A DNA stretch of 64,000 nt from Sansalvadorimonas sp965243775 (lineage in GTDB: Bacteria > Pseudomonadota > Gammaproteobacteria > Pseudomonadales > Endozoicomonadaceae). The stretch covers positions 1 through 64,000 of the forward strand of contig CBDEWF010000037.1 in NCBI GenBank assembly GCA_965243775.1, read 5' to 3'. The position numbers and the translations under genes were made by a program. The notes beneath the pieces are model-generated. The model worked only from the letters and a program-made list of their open reading frames with translations, was not told the DNA's origin and did no database searches. Shown here one piece after another: positions 54,656-62,928 of this stretch (position 1 is the first letter of the stretch; each line of letters starts with the position of its first letter).

Positions 54656-54861
54656 TATTCGAAAACAATTTGTTTGTCTGGTCGCAATCATACAGCTTGC
54701 TTATATTTCATAGGTTACAAGCCAAAGCCTCAGGACAAACAATTTGGAACGTTGTACTAGTCAGCACTTGCGAGTCGCCATGGGTGGAGTATTTGCCCAT
54801 AGATAAAATGTCAGGCTGGTCACGCTAAACTGAAAAGCAGTATCACTTCAAGAGCAAGGGA

Positions 54862-55791
54862 ATGTCTCTCTTACCTCCTCTATTTTATGCGATGACTTTG
54901 CTTGTTGGCCTGGCAGTCAGCCAGGCTGCTGTTGCAAGCTCCAGCCAGGAAGGGGCGGAAAACAAACTGGTTACATTAACTGGCAGTGACCAAATCATCT
55001 TCCAGATCCCCGGAAAAACAGGAACTGGCCGCTACTGCGTGAAATATAATCAGGCTGGACAGCTGGAGCAGAAATGGCGTGTTGTCTTTGTGATGCCAGC
55101 AGGGGGTCTGGAGTTGAAGCATGTACGCCAATACACCTCTGCCGTTCCATTTGAGCTAACCGTTGAACCTGTCCAAGGCGGGCGCCCTGTTGCTGTTTAC
55201 GATGGCAGCGTACTGCATAAGGGGAACAGGTTAACCAGTCACTGCTCTGATCCAGATGAGGCTTTCTATCTAAAAGTGGTTCCAGCTATTGCGACAGAGC
55301 TGATTCCCGGGGGCACCTATAGCCAGCTGCTCCAGTTGAAGCTGTATGTCGATGATATCGAAGAAGATATTTTTGAGATTCAGCTCAGCCTGGAAGTGGC
55401 AGAAAGGGTCAAACTGGAAATACCCGGAATTCTCAAACTGCCCGATTTTGATGGCCATAACCCTGCCCATGGAGAGGTCAAAGCCTGCGTTTTCCGCAAT
55501 GGTGGCGGGCGCTATGCCATTCGCATGAGGGGAGAGGGCGAGCAGGGTTCTTTTATCTTAAGTGATGGCAGAGGGCATCTGAATTTTCAGGCTCTGTGGC
55601 GTAGTGGCACTCTCCCAGCTGAAAGGCTTGATGCTGGTGAAACCAGCCAGACCTATCTGGGGTCTTCTTATCCAGATTGCCATGGCAGCTCGAATGCTGC
55701 TGTTCTGGTTCATATTCCGACAAAAGATGCCCGGCAGGTTACCTCCGGTCACTATCAGGGACTCTTGAGAATCACGGTTGAAACCCGATAA
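54862..55791 (+). CDS. Two-domain secreted adhesin/minor pilin-like protein
   Basis: A 309-residue exported protein (signal LPPLFYAMTLLVGLAVSQAAVA) with two beta-rich modules. Each has a Cys pair: GRYCVKYN with TSHCSDP, and VKACVFRN with YPDCHGSS. The C-terminal strand GLLRITVETR again resembles pilus-subunit ends. Its position 32 bp before the usher supports a tip or minor subunit of the same fibre. Function inferred from context and architecture. Confidence 0.68.
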   Translation: MSLLPPLFYAMTLLVGLAVSQAAVASSSQEGAENKLVTLTGSDQIIFQIPGKTGTGRYCVKYNQAGQLEQKWRVVFVMPAGGLELKHVRQYTSAVPFELTVEPVQGGRPVAVYDGSVLHKGNRLTSHCSDPDEAFYLKVVPAIATELIPGGTYSQLLQLKLYVDDIEEDIFEIQLSLEVAERVKLEIPGILKLPDFDGHNPAHGEVKACVFRNGGGRYAIRMRGEGEQGSFILSDGRGHLNFQALWRSGTLPAERLDAGETSQTYLGSSYPDCHGSSNAAVLVHIPTKDARQVTSGHYQGLLRITVETR

Positions 55792-55823
55792 ATCTTAGGA
55801 GCCTGTTTCTACTCTGGCCCTCC

Positions 55824-58322
55824 ATGTCTGGAACTATCTGTTTACAGCGTTTTATGGCTGCACTGGCTTTCCTGCTTGTGTGGAACTCTGTCTTATTTAC
55901 CGCCTTGTATACCCAAAAACTTCCCGCTGATGATGACGATGATGATGTTCCCCCAGGGTTCGAGCATATTGATACTCCCCGGGAGACCCGGGTTGAAGTA
56001 TGGAACCGGGGATACAGGGTGGGCACGGCTCAGGCCGTGTTCACATCCTCATGGATTCGATTCAGATACCCCGAAAATGTTGTCAGAATGCTGCCAGAGC
56101 TTGTTGACCAGCAACGAATAACCAGTGCCCTGACAGGTCAGCTCAACGCCAACAGAGAGTATTTGTGTCAGAGTGATGAAGACAGTGAGTGTCGAACATT
56201 CGAGCCTGAAATCGCCGGAGTTGTGCTGGATGCCAGGTATTTTCGGGTCGATATTTTCGTCAATCCCGGTTATCTGAAAATCAAGCATCTTGGAGATCCC
56301 CGTTACCTGAGCAAGGCCAGCAGTGGTTTTTCTGCAGTACAGGGGTTGAGCCTGAGCATGTCCGGGGCCAGGTCAGAGGATTCGACGGATCATTACTCCT
56401 GGTATGGACGCTCTGTTATGGCCTTTAAGGAAAAGCATGTTTTCTCAGACTGGACCTACGACAAGGCCGAGCATTTCAATATCTCTTCGCTCTACCTTGA
56501 ACAGGATCTCCGGGGGCAGGAGCTCCAGGGGGGGCTGTTTGGCGGAAAAAGTTTTGGCCTGACCTTCTCCGCTGACCCAACCCTGCTGGGAGCCAGAATT
56601 GCGCACTCTTCAGAAACTCTGGCCAGAGAAGCTTCACTGAATACCACGCCACTTATTGTTTATCTGCCTGTCAGGGGGCGGGTGGAAATCTACCGGGATA
56701 ATAAATTACTGGATGCCATGCTGCTGGAATCCGGGCGACAGCAGATTGATACCCGCAGGTTGCCCCAGGGTGCCTATAACCTGACCATCAAGGTGTTTGA
56801 TGGTACCCACCTGGTTGATGAGCAGAGGAAACTGTTTGTGAAGAGCAACCAGCTGCCTGGGCGAAATGATCCTATCTACTTTCTTGAATTTGGACGTCCG
56901 ATGGAGACGACCAGGGAACAGTACTGGCCCCGTACCAGAGAGGGCTGGGTGGCCCGGGGAGGATACAGTTTTCTGCTGTGGGACAGTACTGCACTGAATA
57001 TTGCCACTGCTGCTGAAGACAGCGATGTTCTGGTCGAAGCCGGATTTCTGCACTTGAGCCATAACCTGGATCTTTCCGGTGGCATTATGGCTTCCCGTCA
57101 TCGACGTCAGGGTTTCTATGGAGAAGCCCGCTGGCGTAGTCAGGTGATAGAGAGCCGGCTGATACAAAGTCAGGTGATACAAATTCAGGGTAGTTATCGC
57201 ATGCTGAATAAAAAGAGAGATGGAGAGAGTGGCACTTTGCTTGACCCGGAATCACGGGTTGGGCAGTTCACTCTCAGCAGTGTATTGAAAAGCGCCAGTA
57301 TTGAACTGGGACGGGACTGGAAGAAAAACCAGGGAGACCGTTCCAGCACGGTGACTGATCATCTACGGGTGGACTGGCCTCTTAGGCGCGGAAATAAAGT
57401 GGATCTGCGTTTGTCCATCAATGGTTCACGAACCCGGGGGCAGAATCAACTATTGCTGGGGTTGACCTTGACTCAGCGGGGAAAATCAGGCGATCTGATA
57501 TTCAAGCAGACACGGCAGGAAACAAAAACAGATGATTCCCGGGAGCTGGCTATGGTGAGTCGAGTAGATGGCAGCTTGAGAGGTGTGAAACCATACCGGG
57601 GACAGAGTGTGGACTTGAGTGCTTTTATAGAGCGTCAGCGTCTCCAGCGTTCGGCGGGTGTTGAAGCCGAACTGACTGGCCAGAGAGTGGGAGGGCATCT
57701 GGTTCTGAGTAAAAGCTGGCCAAAGGAAGGTGATAATGTCACCAACTATATCGGGCAGTTCAGTACCAGCATGTTGGCTAACAGCAATGGTATGGCCATT
57801 AGTGGCAGCAAGTTGAGTGACAGTGCTGTTCTGGTGGAGCTGCAGGGAGAAGGTCGTGGGCTGTTTGATATTCTGGTCAATGACCGGACTGTCGCCAGAG
57901 GGCGAATTGGAGAAAAGGTCCCCGTGGTACTGTCTCCATTTGGTGAATACGATATTTCCATCCGTGCTGCAGCGGACAGTTTCTCTGATTACGATGACAG
58001 GGCTCAGACAGTGACGTTATATCCGGGTAATGTGGCTCATGTGTTATTTCAGGTTTTGAGTGTAGAGCCCGCTCTCGGACGACTGCAGGATGAGCAGGGG
58101 AATATGCTGGTGAATGCGGTGCTGCTGAATTCCCAGGATCGGGCTATAACAGACTCCCGGGGACTGTTCCAGACCCGCCTTCGGGATGATCTGGAGCGTT
58201 TGGAAGTTGAAACAGCTTCGGGGAAGAGGTGTCAGGTTGTACTGCCCCTTGAGAAAAAGAAAAAACGTGGTGTGTCTCTTTATGATCGATTGACCTGTTT
58301 ACCCTTAACGTTACCTCGGTGA
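55824..58322 (+). CDS. Outer-membrane usher of a CS1/alternative chaperone-usher pathway
   Basis: 832 residues: an N-terminal signal region, an acidic run of six Asp, a beta-barrel with plug-like insertions, and a C-terminal domain (SVEPALGRLQDEQGNMLVNAVLLNSQDRAITDSRGLFQTRL). The pattern and length resemble CS1-type (CooC/TcfC-like) ushers rather than FimD. The usher binds chaperone-subunit complexes and secretes the fibre. It overlaps the 3' end of the convergent chaperone gene by 12 bp. Confidence 0.8.
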   Translation: MSGTICLQRFMAALAFLLVWNSVLFTALYTQKLPADDDDDDVPPGFEHIDTPRETRVEVWNRGYRVGTAQAVFTSSWIRFRYPENVVRMLPELVDQQRITSALTGQLNANREYLCQSDEDSECRTFEPEIAGVVLDARYFRVDIFVNPGYLKIKHLGDPRYLSKASSGFSAVQGLSLSMSGARSEDSTDHYSWYGRSVMAFKEKHVFSDWTYDKAEHFNISSLYLEQDLRGQELQGGLFGGKSFGLTFSADPTLLGARIAHSSETLAREASLNTTPLIVYLPVRGRVEIYRDNKLLDAMLLESGRQQIDTRRLPQGAYNLTIKVFDGTHLVDEQRKLFVKSNQLPGRNDPIYFLEFGRPMETTREQYWPRTREGWVARGGYSFLLWDSTALNIATAAEDSDVLVEAGFLHLSHNLDLSGGIMASRHRRQGFYGEARWRSQVIESRLIQSQVIQIQGSYRMLNKKRDGESGTLLDPESRVGQFTLSSVLKSASIELGRDWKKNQGDRSSTVTDHLRVDWPLRRGNKVDLRLSINGSRTRGQNQLLLGLTLTQRGKSGDLIFKQTRQETKTDDSRELAMVSRVDGSLRGVKPYRGQSVDLSAFIERQRLQRSAGVEAELTGQRVGGHLVLSKSWPKEGDNVTNYIGQFSTSMLANSNGMAISGSKLSDSAVLVELQGEGRGLFDILVNDRTVARGRIGEKVPVVLSPFGEYDISIRAAADSFSDYDDRAQTVTLYPGNVAHVLFQVLSVEPALGRLQDEQGNMLVNAVLLNSQDRAITDSRGLFQTRLRDDLERLEVETASGKRCQVVLPLEKKKKRGVSLYDRLTCLPLTLPR

Positions 58323-59060
58323 AGCTGGGATGTTGTCCGGCAACCTGTCCTTGCCGGTAAAAGTCTTTCTGGGTGTGGTTTCACCATTATTCAAGCCAAA
58401 CTCTATATCCCCCTCAAAAGGCAACTCAGTTGTCCAGCTGGCACCCGTATAGAGACGATTTCCGGCAATCTTCTCACAGCTTCTGTTGTCGCCTGGTTTA
58501 CACAGTTTCCCTTCTTCCAGATAGATATTGGTATTTCCTGCATTATAGAAAGTGATGGTTTTCCCTTTTCGGGAGGACAGGACCTTAATGACAGGTTTTT
58601 CCGGTCGCACAATAACGAGGAGGTCGTAGGATACGAGTACTTGAACTGCTGAATCCTGCTCTGTTTTAAATTTTGTACTCGCAGGTTCAACCAAAACCCG
58701 ATAAATCCTTTCCTGTTTGTGGTCTTCGTCAAGACTTAGCAGGCGAACAGGTGCAGACTGGTTTGCTTCCACAATCAGGCGGGGTGGTGTTGCAATAAGA
58801 AGAGCCTTATCGGGATCTTCCAGCTCTTTTCGCTTTTCGTCAATCCGCCCCGGGTTGATAACCTCTTTGATGGAAACAGAAACATAAGCTTTTTTCTTGG
58901 CACTGTTGTGGATTTTGATATCGGTGTAGTACTCCCCATTGAATTTGAACTCGATAATGGCTTTGTCGACTGAAATATCTGCAGAGACAAGTGGTGCAAA
59001 AGTGAACAACACTATAGCAAGAGAAGTAATGACCCACTTTGTAAGATTAATTGTAGTCAT
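58311..59060 (-). CDS. Periplasmic pilus-assembly chaperone
   Basis: About 249 residues from the ATG at 59060; a GTG four codons upstream is possible. A signal (WVITSLAIVLFTFAPLVSA) is followed by two Ig-like domains. Features include the G1-strand-type region QVLVSYDLLVIVRPEKP between domains and a Cys pair (KLCKPGDNRSCEK) in domain 2, both typical of CS1/alternative pathway chaperones. It is on the opposite strand to the rest of the cluster, overlapping the usher tail, which is unusual because chaperone genes normally precede the usher. A 12-bp palindrome GTGAGTGCTCAC lies at 59061-59072, just before the start. Confidence 0.78.
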   Translation of the reverse strand: MTTINLTKWVITSLAIVLFTFAPLVSADISVDKAIIEFKFNGEYYTDIKIHNSAKKKAYVSVSIKEVINPGRIDEKRKELEDPDKALLIATPPRLIVEANQSAPVRLLSLDEDHKQERIYRVLVEPASTKFKTEQDSAVQVLVSYDLLVIVRPEKPVIKVLSSRKGKTITFYNAGNTNIYLEEGKLCKPGDNRSCEKIAGNRLYTGASWTTELPFEGDIEFGLNNGETTPRKTFTGKDRLPDNIPASPR

Positions 59061-59351
59061 GTGAGTGCTCACTATTGTGCAGGTGTTGATTATTAGGATA
59101 ATAGTTGAAGTGTATTGAAAAGCTGGATTAACAATGTGTTCAAAGGTGTAGCCAGTAAGTATCTCTACCGTTATGTTGGGTGGCGTCGAGCACTCAGCTC
59201 CTGTGAGCTGACACTATCCCGATTAACAGAAAAAATAGCTGCCATCTGGCTTTATCAACTTTCAAACTGAACAGAGCCTTACCGATTTTTCTACTGCATG
59301 TACCAAAGTTTATACTCATACTTTTTTATCAGCTTTCCAAGTCTGCCAGCT

Positions 59352-59831
59352 ATGTTCCATATTGCTCTGTATGAACCACGAATTGCCGCCAATACCGGAA
59401 ATATCATTCGACTCGTTGCCAACAATGGATGCCATCTGCACCTGATTGAGCCAATGGGGTTTGATCTTGATGAAAAAAAGGTTCGCAGGGCTGGTCTGGA
59501 TTACCATGATCTGGCTAATGTCACCGTTCATCCAGACTACCAGGCATTTGCAGAGGCTGTAAAAGGTCACCGGATTCTGGCCTGTACAACCAAGGGCAGT
59601 CGCCCTCACTCTCAGCTGGAATATCGGGAAGGTGATGTCCTGCTGTTTGGATCGGAAACCAGTGGTTTGCCCGATGACCTGCGGAACAGTTTTCCTGAAG
59701 AACACCGTTTGCGCATTCCCATGATGCCAACAAGCCGCAGTTTGAATCTCTCTAATGCTGTAGCAATTGTCAGCTACGAGGCTTGGCGACAGACAGGGTT
59801 TATTGGTGGGTTAACTGGTGATGCAACCTAA
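59352..59831 (+). CDS. trmL: tRNA (cytidine(34)-2'-O)-methyltransferase
   Basis: A 159-residue SPOUT methyltransferase that 2'-O-methylates position 34 of certain tRNA-Leu anticodons. The ATG at 59352 gives the family start MFHIALYEPRIAANTGNIIRL; the frame extends to 59298. The SAM-binding trefoil knot is visible (LFGSETSGLPD and IPM...SLNLSNAVAIVSYEAW). Full length. Downstream to 59933 there is no gene I can support. Confidence 0.95.
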   Translation: MFHIALYEPRIAANTGNIIRLVANNGCHLHLIEPMGFDLDEKKVRRAGLDYHDLANVTVHPDYQAFAEAVKGHRILACTTKGSRPHSQLEYREGDVLLFGSETSGLPDDLRNSFPEEHRLRIPMMPTSRSLNLSNAVAIVSYEAWRQTGFIGGLTGDAT

Positions 59832-59946
59832 AAAGCTTAGCCTCATCCCCTCGGCAAATAAGGAATTTTGCAGGGGGGCTATTGCTTCTGAAACATCTGT
59901 GTTTCGGGGTAATGGGTTGAAGGTTATTGGCTTCGTACTTTTTTGA

Positions 59947-59996
59947 CCTGCTGCCTTAAAATAGCTCGCTGTTGCTTTTCCGTGTTCACACTCTCG
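59947..59996. repeat. 50-bp direct repeat, left copy
   Basis: Identical over 50 bp to 60838-60887. Read on the minus strand, it encodes the end of the adjacent 587-residue protein, SVNTEKQQRAILRQQ, then continues as VKKVRSQ and a stop: probably the original C-terminus. Confidence 0.93.
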
Positions 59997-60781
59997 CCAC
60001 CTTTCCAGCCTGAACAGCACGTTCAGGGTCTGCCTGACAAATGAGAGCCATAAGACCTTTCTCAGACCGAGCAGCAGCAAGATAAACTGTATGCCCCCAC
60101 ACCTTACGAGGCTTGCGTATCACCATGTGTTCACCAGCCTTTATGGTGAAGATGCGCCGAACAGGCAGCAGGCGGTTTTGATGCTTGTTGGGTATCTGGG
60201 TATTCACTGGAATCCGAAGGCAGAACGGCCAGTTATATTCGACCAGGTAACCCAGCCATTTCTTTCCTTTGAACTCCCTGTCTGCCATAAGGCGCTCTAC
60301 TTTCTGGTCAGGGGAAGATGTCCAGAAACAAGTTCAGTAGATCAATGCGCTCCTGAGTATTCGAGTTGCCCTTCTTGTCGAGCATGACCCACAACAGGGG
60401 TATAGCCATACCTTTGTAGTTAATGGCCAGATAAAGAATGTTGAACTTGGATCGTCCCAGCATCCATGTTGTTCGATCCATGCTGAGCTTCCAAGGCCCT
60501 TCGGGGCCAAACAAACACGCTATAAGTTTGGCGAGAGTGACTGTATCGAGGGAGACCTTCTGGAAAAAATTCTGTATACGGCGATAGCAGGACTCTGTTT
60601 GAGCAAAACCCGGGAAGTTTGCGGCAAGGCGGGTAAGATTCACTGTTCGCAACTGAATAATGCTGATGACCAAGATGGAAATAAGCTCAAGCCGCGGCTT
60701 GCTTAGAGCGAGATATGGCTTAATCTGCTGGGAGAGTGAGCTGGTAATGTCCATGGCTGCTTCCGATGGCTCTTTTTTCAC
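59986..60781 (-). pseudogene. Decayed IS4-like (DDE) transposase
   Basis: The N-terminal part (60308-60781) has DDE transposase features (LSMDRTTWMLGRSKFNILYLA and NYKGMAIPLLWVMLDKKGNSNTQER). An extra base in a C-run (G-run on plus strand, 60311-60314) shifts the frame. The sequence then continues as PDQKVERLMADREFKG to LYLAAARSEKGLMALICQADPERAVQA and stops about 100 residues short of usual IS4-type length. The terminal residues KVARV come from flanking DNA. Confidence 0.82.
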
Positions 60782-60814
60782 AGCCTTTCATAGCAGCTTT
60801 GCTACGTTGCCAGC

Positions 60815-62578
60815 TCACTTTTTTGTCGTGTACAGAGCCTGCTGCCTTAAAATAGCTCGCTGTTGCTTTTCCGTGTTCACACTCTCGGCTATTTGTAGTT
60901 TTGACAGTGCCTTTGCCATTGCTCCGATAACATTAAGTTGCCTTTCGGTGGCATCTTTAAGAGTAATGGACTCAAGTTTATTTAGAACCAAGTGATAATC
61001 AACAGAGCACTCAGTTACAGGAGACAGGTTGGCTGGAGACAGTGGGGGAGGAGCTTTGGCGTAAGCATCGATGGCTATCTGGTGCACGTGATTGAAGCTT
61101 AGTTGTTTGCTTTTATACAAATTTTTGAAAGTACTTACAAAATCACTCTCTTCATAATCCTTATCTTCAGGAATGACTCCCTTTTTTAAAAGTAATGCGG
61201 CAAGACGTGCGCTGTGCGTTTCAATATCGCTTTTATAGTAACTGGATAGAACGTTAGACAGATACTGTTTTAAATTGTCAAAAGTAATTGACTGAGGAAA
61301 GGCAATCGGAAAAGAAAGCATGGACAGACCATACAAGGCATCCGTCATGCATACTGGTTCTACCAGTAGTGCATATAAATTTTGGGGGGGGATAGCCCAC
61401 AGGTCTTTTATCAGACCAGTTCCCTGCATTTCTGCCAGCCAGTTAAGGACTGGCATCAGTTTAGGGTAGTGGAAGTACTCTATCATTTGAGCACCAGCGT
61501 CTTGCGGGAGGGCTTCTTTCTTGTGAAAGCGTTCAGGTTCTTTTTGCAGAGCTTCTTCCAGGGCGTAAAAAAAATAGGAGAGCGATAAATGGGTATCCTG
61601 GGGGACAGGAAAGCCTCGGGCACCGTAATATAGTTCAGGATAATCGACCAGAATATTGATCATGGTATAAACCATATCTTCCACTGGGGTTATCGGGAAG
61701 GAACCATACTTTGACTCGTATTTAGATATCCAGTGCACCAGATATTTTTGGGCCAGATCGTATAAGTTTGATCCCCGAAAATAATGATTAATTCCGAAGA
61801 TATCTCGATGTATGTGAAACAGAGTGGTCAAGGCAAAGTAGGAAATACCTTGGGCAAATATCTTCTTTAAGCTGGGATCCTCCTCAACGGTGGTATAAAC
61901 AGCTTTATAATTTTGTTCACCACTAAGCTGGTGGTTGGAAACCAGGGGCCACAGGAAAGGGAAGGAGGTAAGCAGAGTGAGTAGAGACTCGTCTTGATCC
62001 TCTGAGAATGCCAGGCCGATTTCAGTGATAACCATGGGGTTATTCATAAATTGCTTTAATAATTCGACGATTTTGTTATCAGGCGCAGCGGGTAGTGAGT
62101 CTAACCAGGTATACATTGCAGTACTGGTGCTCAGAAGATGTATAACGGTACGGTATTGTTTCTTTTTTTCTGGGGTAACCAGTTTCCCTTGCGAAAAATA
62201 AAATAAAAAAAACTGATTAAGTGCGCTGAGTAGTTTTGGATACTCAGGCAGGATCAGCAGGGATGTTTGAATATTCACAATTTCAGTGTTATTCCAAAAT
62301 GGCGACTGCTCCTTTAAAAATTGGGTCAGGTTGTCCAAAGCATCAAATTCTGGTGGAAAATCGAAAGTGACACTCACAGGCATCACTAACAGAGTATTGT
62401 TTACAGCGAAGTCCTGATATAACCATGCCAGTTGCTTTTTGGCTTTGTCATTAAGGGTATCTGGCTCATAAGCCCCTGTAGAATGATCAGCATTTATCAA
62501 GTGCCAGAGCAGTGTGCCAGACAGGGTGAAAGGGGATAAACAACATAACAGGCCCAGAGTTTGTTTGGTTGCTGCCAT
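60815..62578 (-). CDS. Unrecognised exported protein with altered C-terminus
   Basis: 587 residues from ATG; the N-terminus (KQTLGLLCCLSPFTLSGTLLWHLI) is a signal or anchor-like segment. The remainder is helical and rich in Leu/Tyr/Phe, with no family I recognise. The last residues (ALYTTKK) come from an adjacent transposon remnant; a second copy of the 3' end at 59934-59996 encodes a likely original ending (VKKVRSQ). A/T-rich relative to trmL. Function unknown; probably periplasmic or membrane-attached. Confidence 0.68.
   Translation of the reverse strand: MAATKQTLGLLCCLSPFTLSGTLLWHLINADHSTGAYEPDTLNDKAKKQLAWLYQDFAVNNTLLVMPVSVTFDFPPEFDALDNLTQFLKEQSPFWNNTEIVNIQTSLLILPEYPKLLSALNQFFLFYFSQGKLVTPEKKKQYRTVIHLLSTSTAMYTWLDSLPAAPDNKIVELLKQFMNNPMVITEIGLAFSEDQDESLLTLLTSFPFLWPLVSNHQLSGEQNYKAVYTTVEEDPSLKKIFAQGISYFALTTLFHIHRDIFGINHYFRGSNLYDLAQKYLVHWISKYESKYGSFPITPVEDMVYTMINILVDYPELYYGARGFPVPQDTHLSLSYFFYALEEALQKEPERFHKKEALPQDAGAQMIEYFHYPKLMPVLNWLAEMQGTGLIKDLWAIPPQNLYALLVEPVCMTDALYGLSMLSFPIAFPQSITFDNLKQYLSNVLSSYYKSDIETHSARLAALLLKKGVIPEDKDYEESDFVSTFKNLYKSKQLSFNHVHQIAIDAYAKAPPPLSPANLSPVTECSVDYHLVLNKLESITLKDATERQLNVIGAMAKALSKLQIAESVNTEKQQRAILRQQALYTTKK
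60838..60887. repeat. 50-bp direct repeat, right copy
   Basis: Second copy of the 50-bp repeat. It is part of the 3' end of the 587-residue protein gene, which now runs into the transposon remnant and ends in ALYTTKK. Confidence 0.93.
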
Positions 62579-62635
62579 ATAAAATATAAGAGTTATGCAA
62601 ATATCAGAGGAGCTATTGTAGACAAACCTGTGCTA

Positions 62636-62899
62636 GGGCCTGTTGAGGTTTTATTATCGCGCTCAGCCTTTTCGAGGGCTTCTATGGTTAGGCGCAGCGT
62701 TGCAGGAATGCTCATTGCCTTTCAAAACGCTGCAACGCAGCCATAGAAGCCCTCGAAAAGGCCCTTCGGGTGGTTCTAAAAGCGGCCATCTGCCGCGTCG
62801 GGCTTGCTCAATGTAGAATAACTACGATTTTCACAAGCCCTTCTAACATCTGGCCGCTTTTAGAACCACTGAGCCGCATAATAAAACCTCAACAGGCCC
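62636..62899. mobile_element. Inverted-repeat element, 264 bp, with nested inner repeats
   Basis: Terminal inverted repeats begin GGGCCTGTTGAGGTTTTATT and continue to about 31 bp with a few mismatches. TA flanks both ends (62634-62635 and 62900-62901). Inside is a perfect 21-bp inverted pair (62667-62687 and 62741-62761) and a 100-bp core (62770-62869) with 19-bp perfect ends. No coding capacity. It fills most of the 62579-62928 gap. Confidence 0.85.
62770..62869. repeat. Copy 2 of the core module (uninterrupted, reverse orientation)
   Basis: The ends GTGGTTCTAAAAGCGGCCA and TGGCCGCTTTTAGAACCAC are perfect 19-bp inverted repeats. In reverse complement it matches 40225-40444 minus the 112-bp inserted element and one copy of its 8-bp duplication. 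Confidence 0.88.
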
Positions 62900-62928
62900 T
62901 AACACCTCTGAATCTGCGCTTGCGCTAT

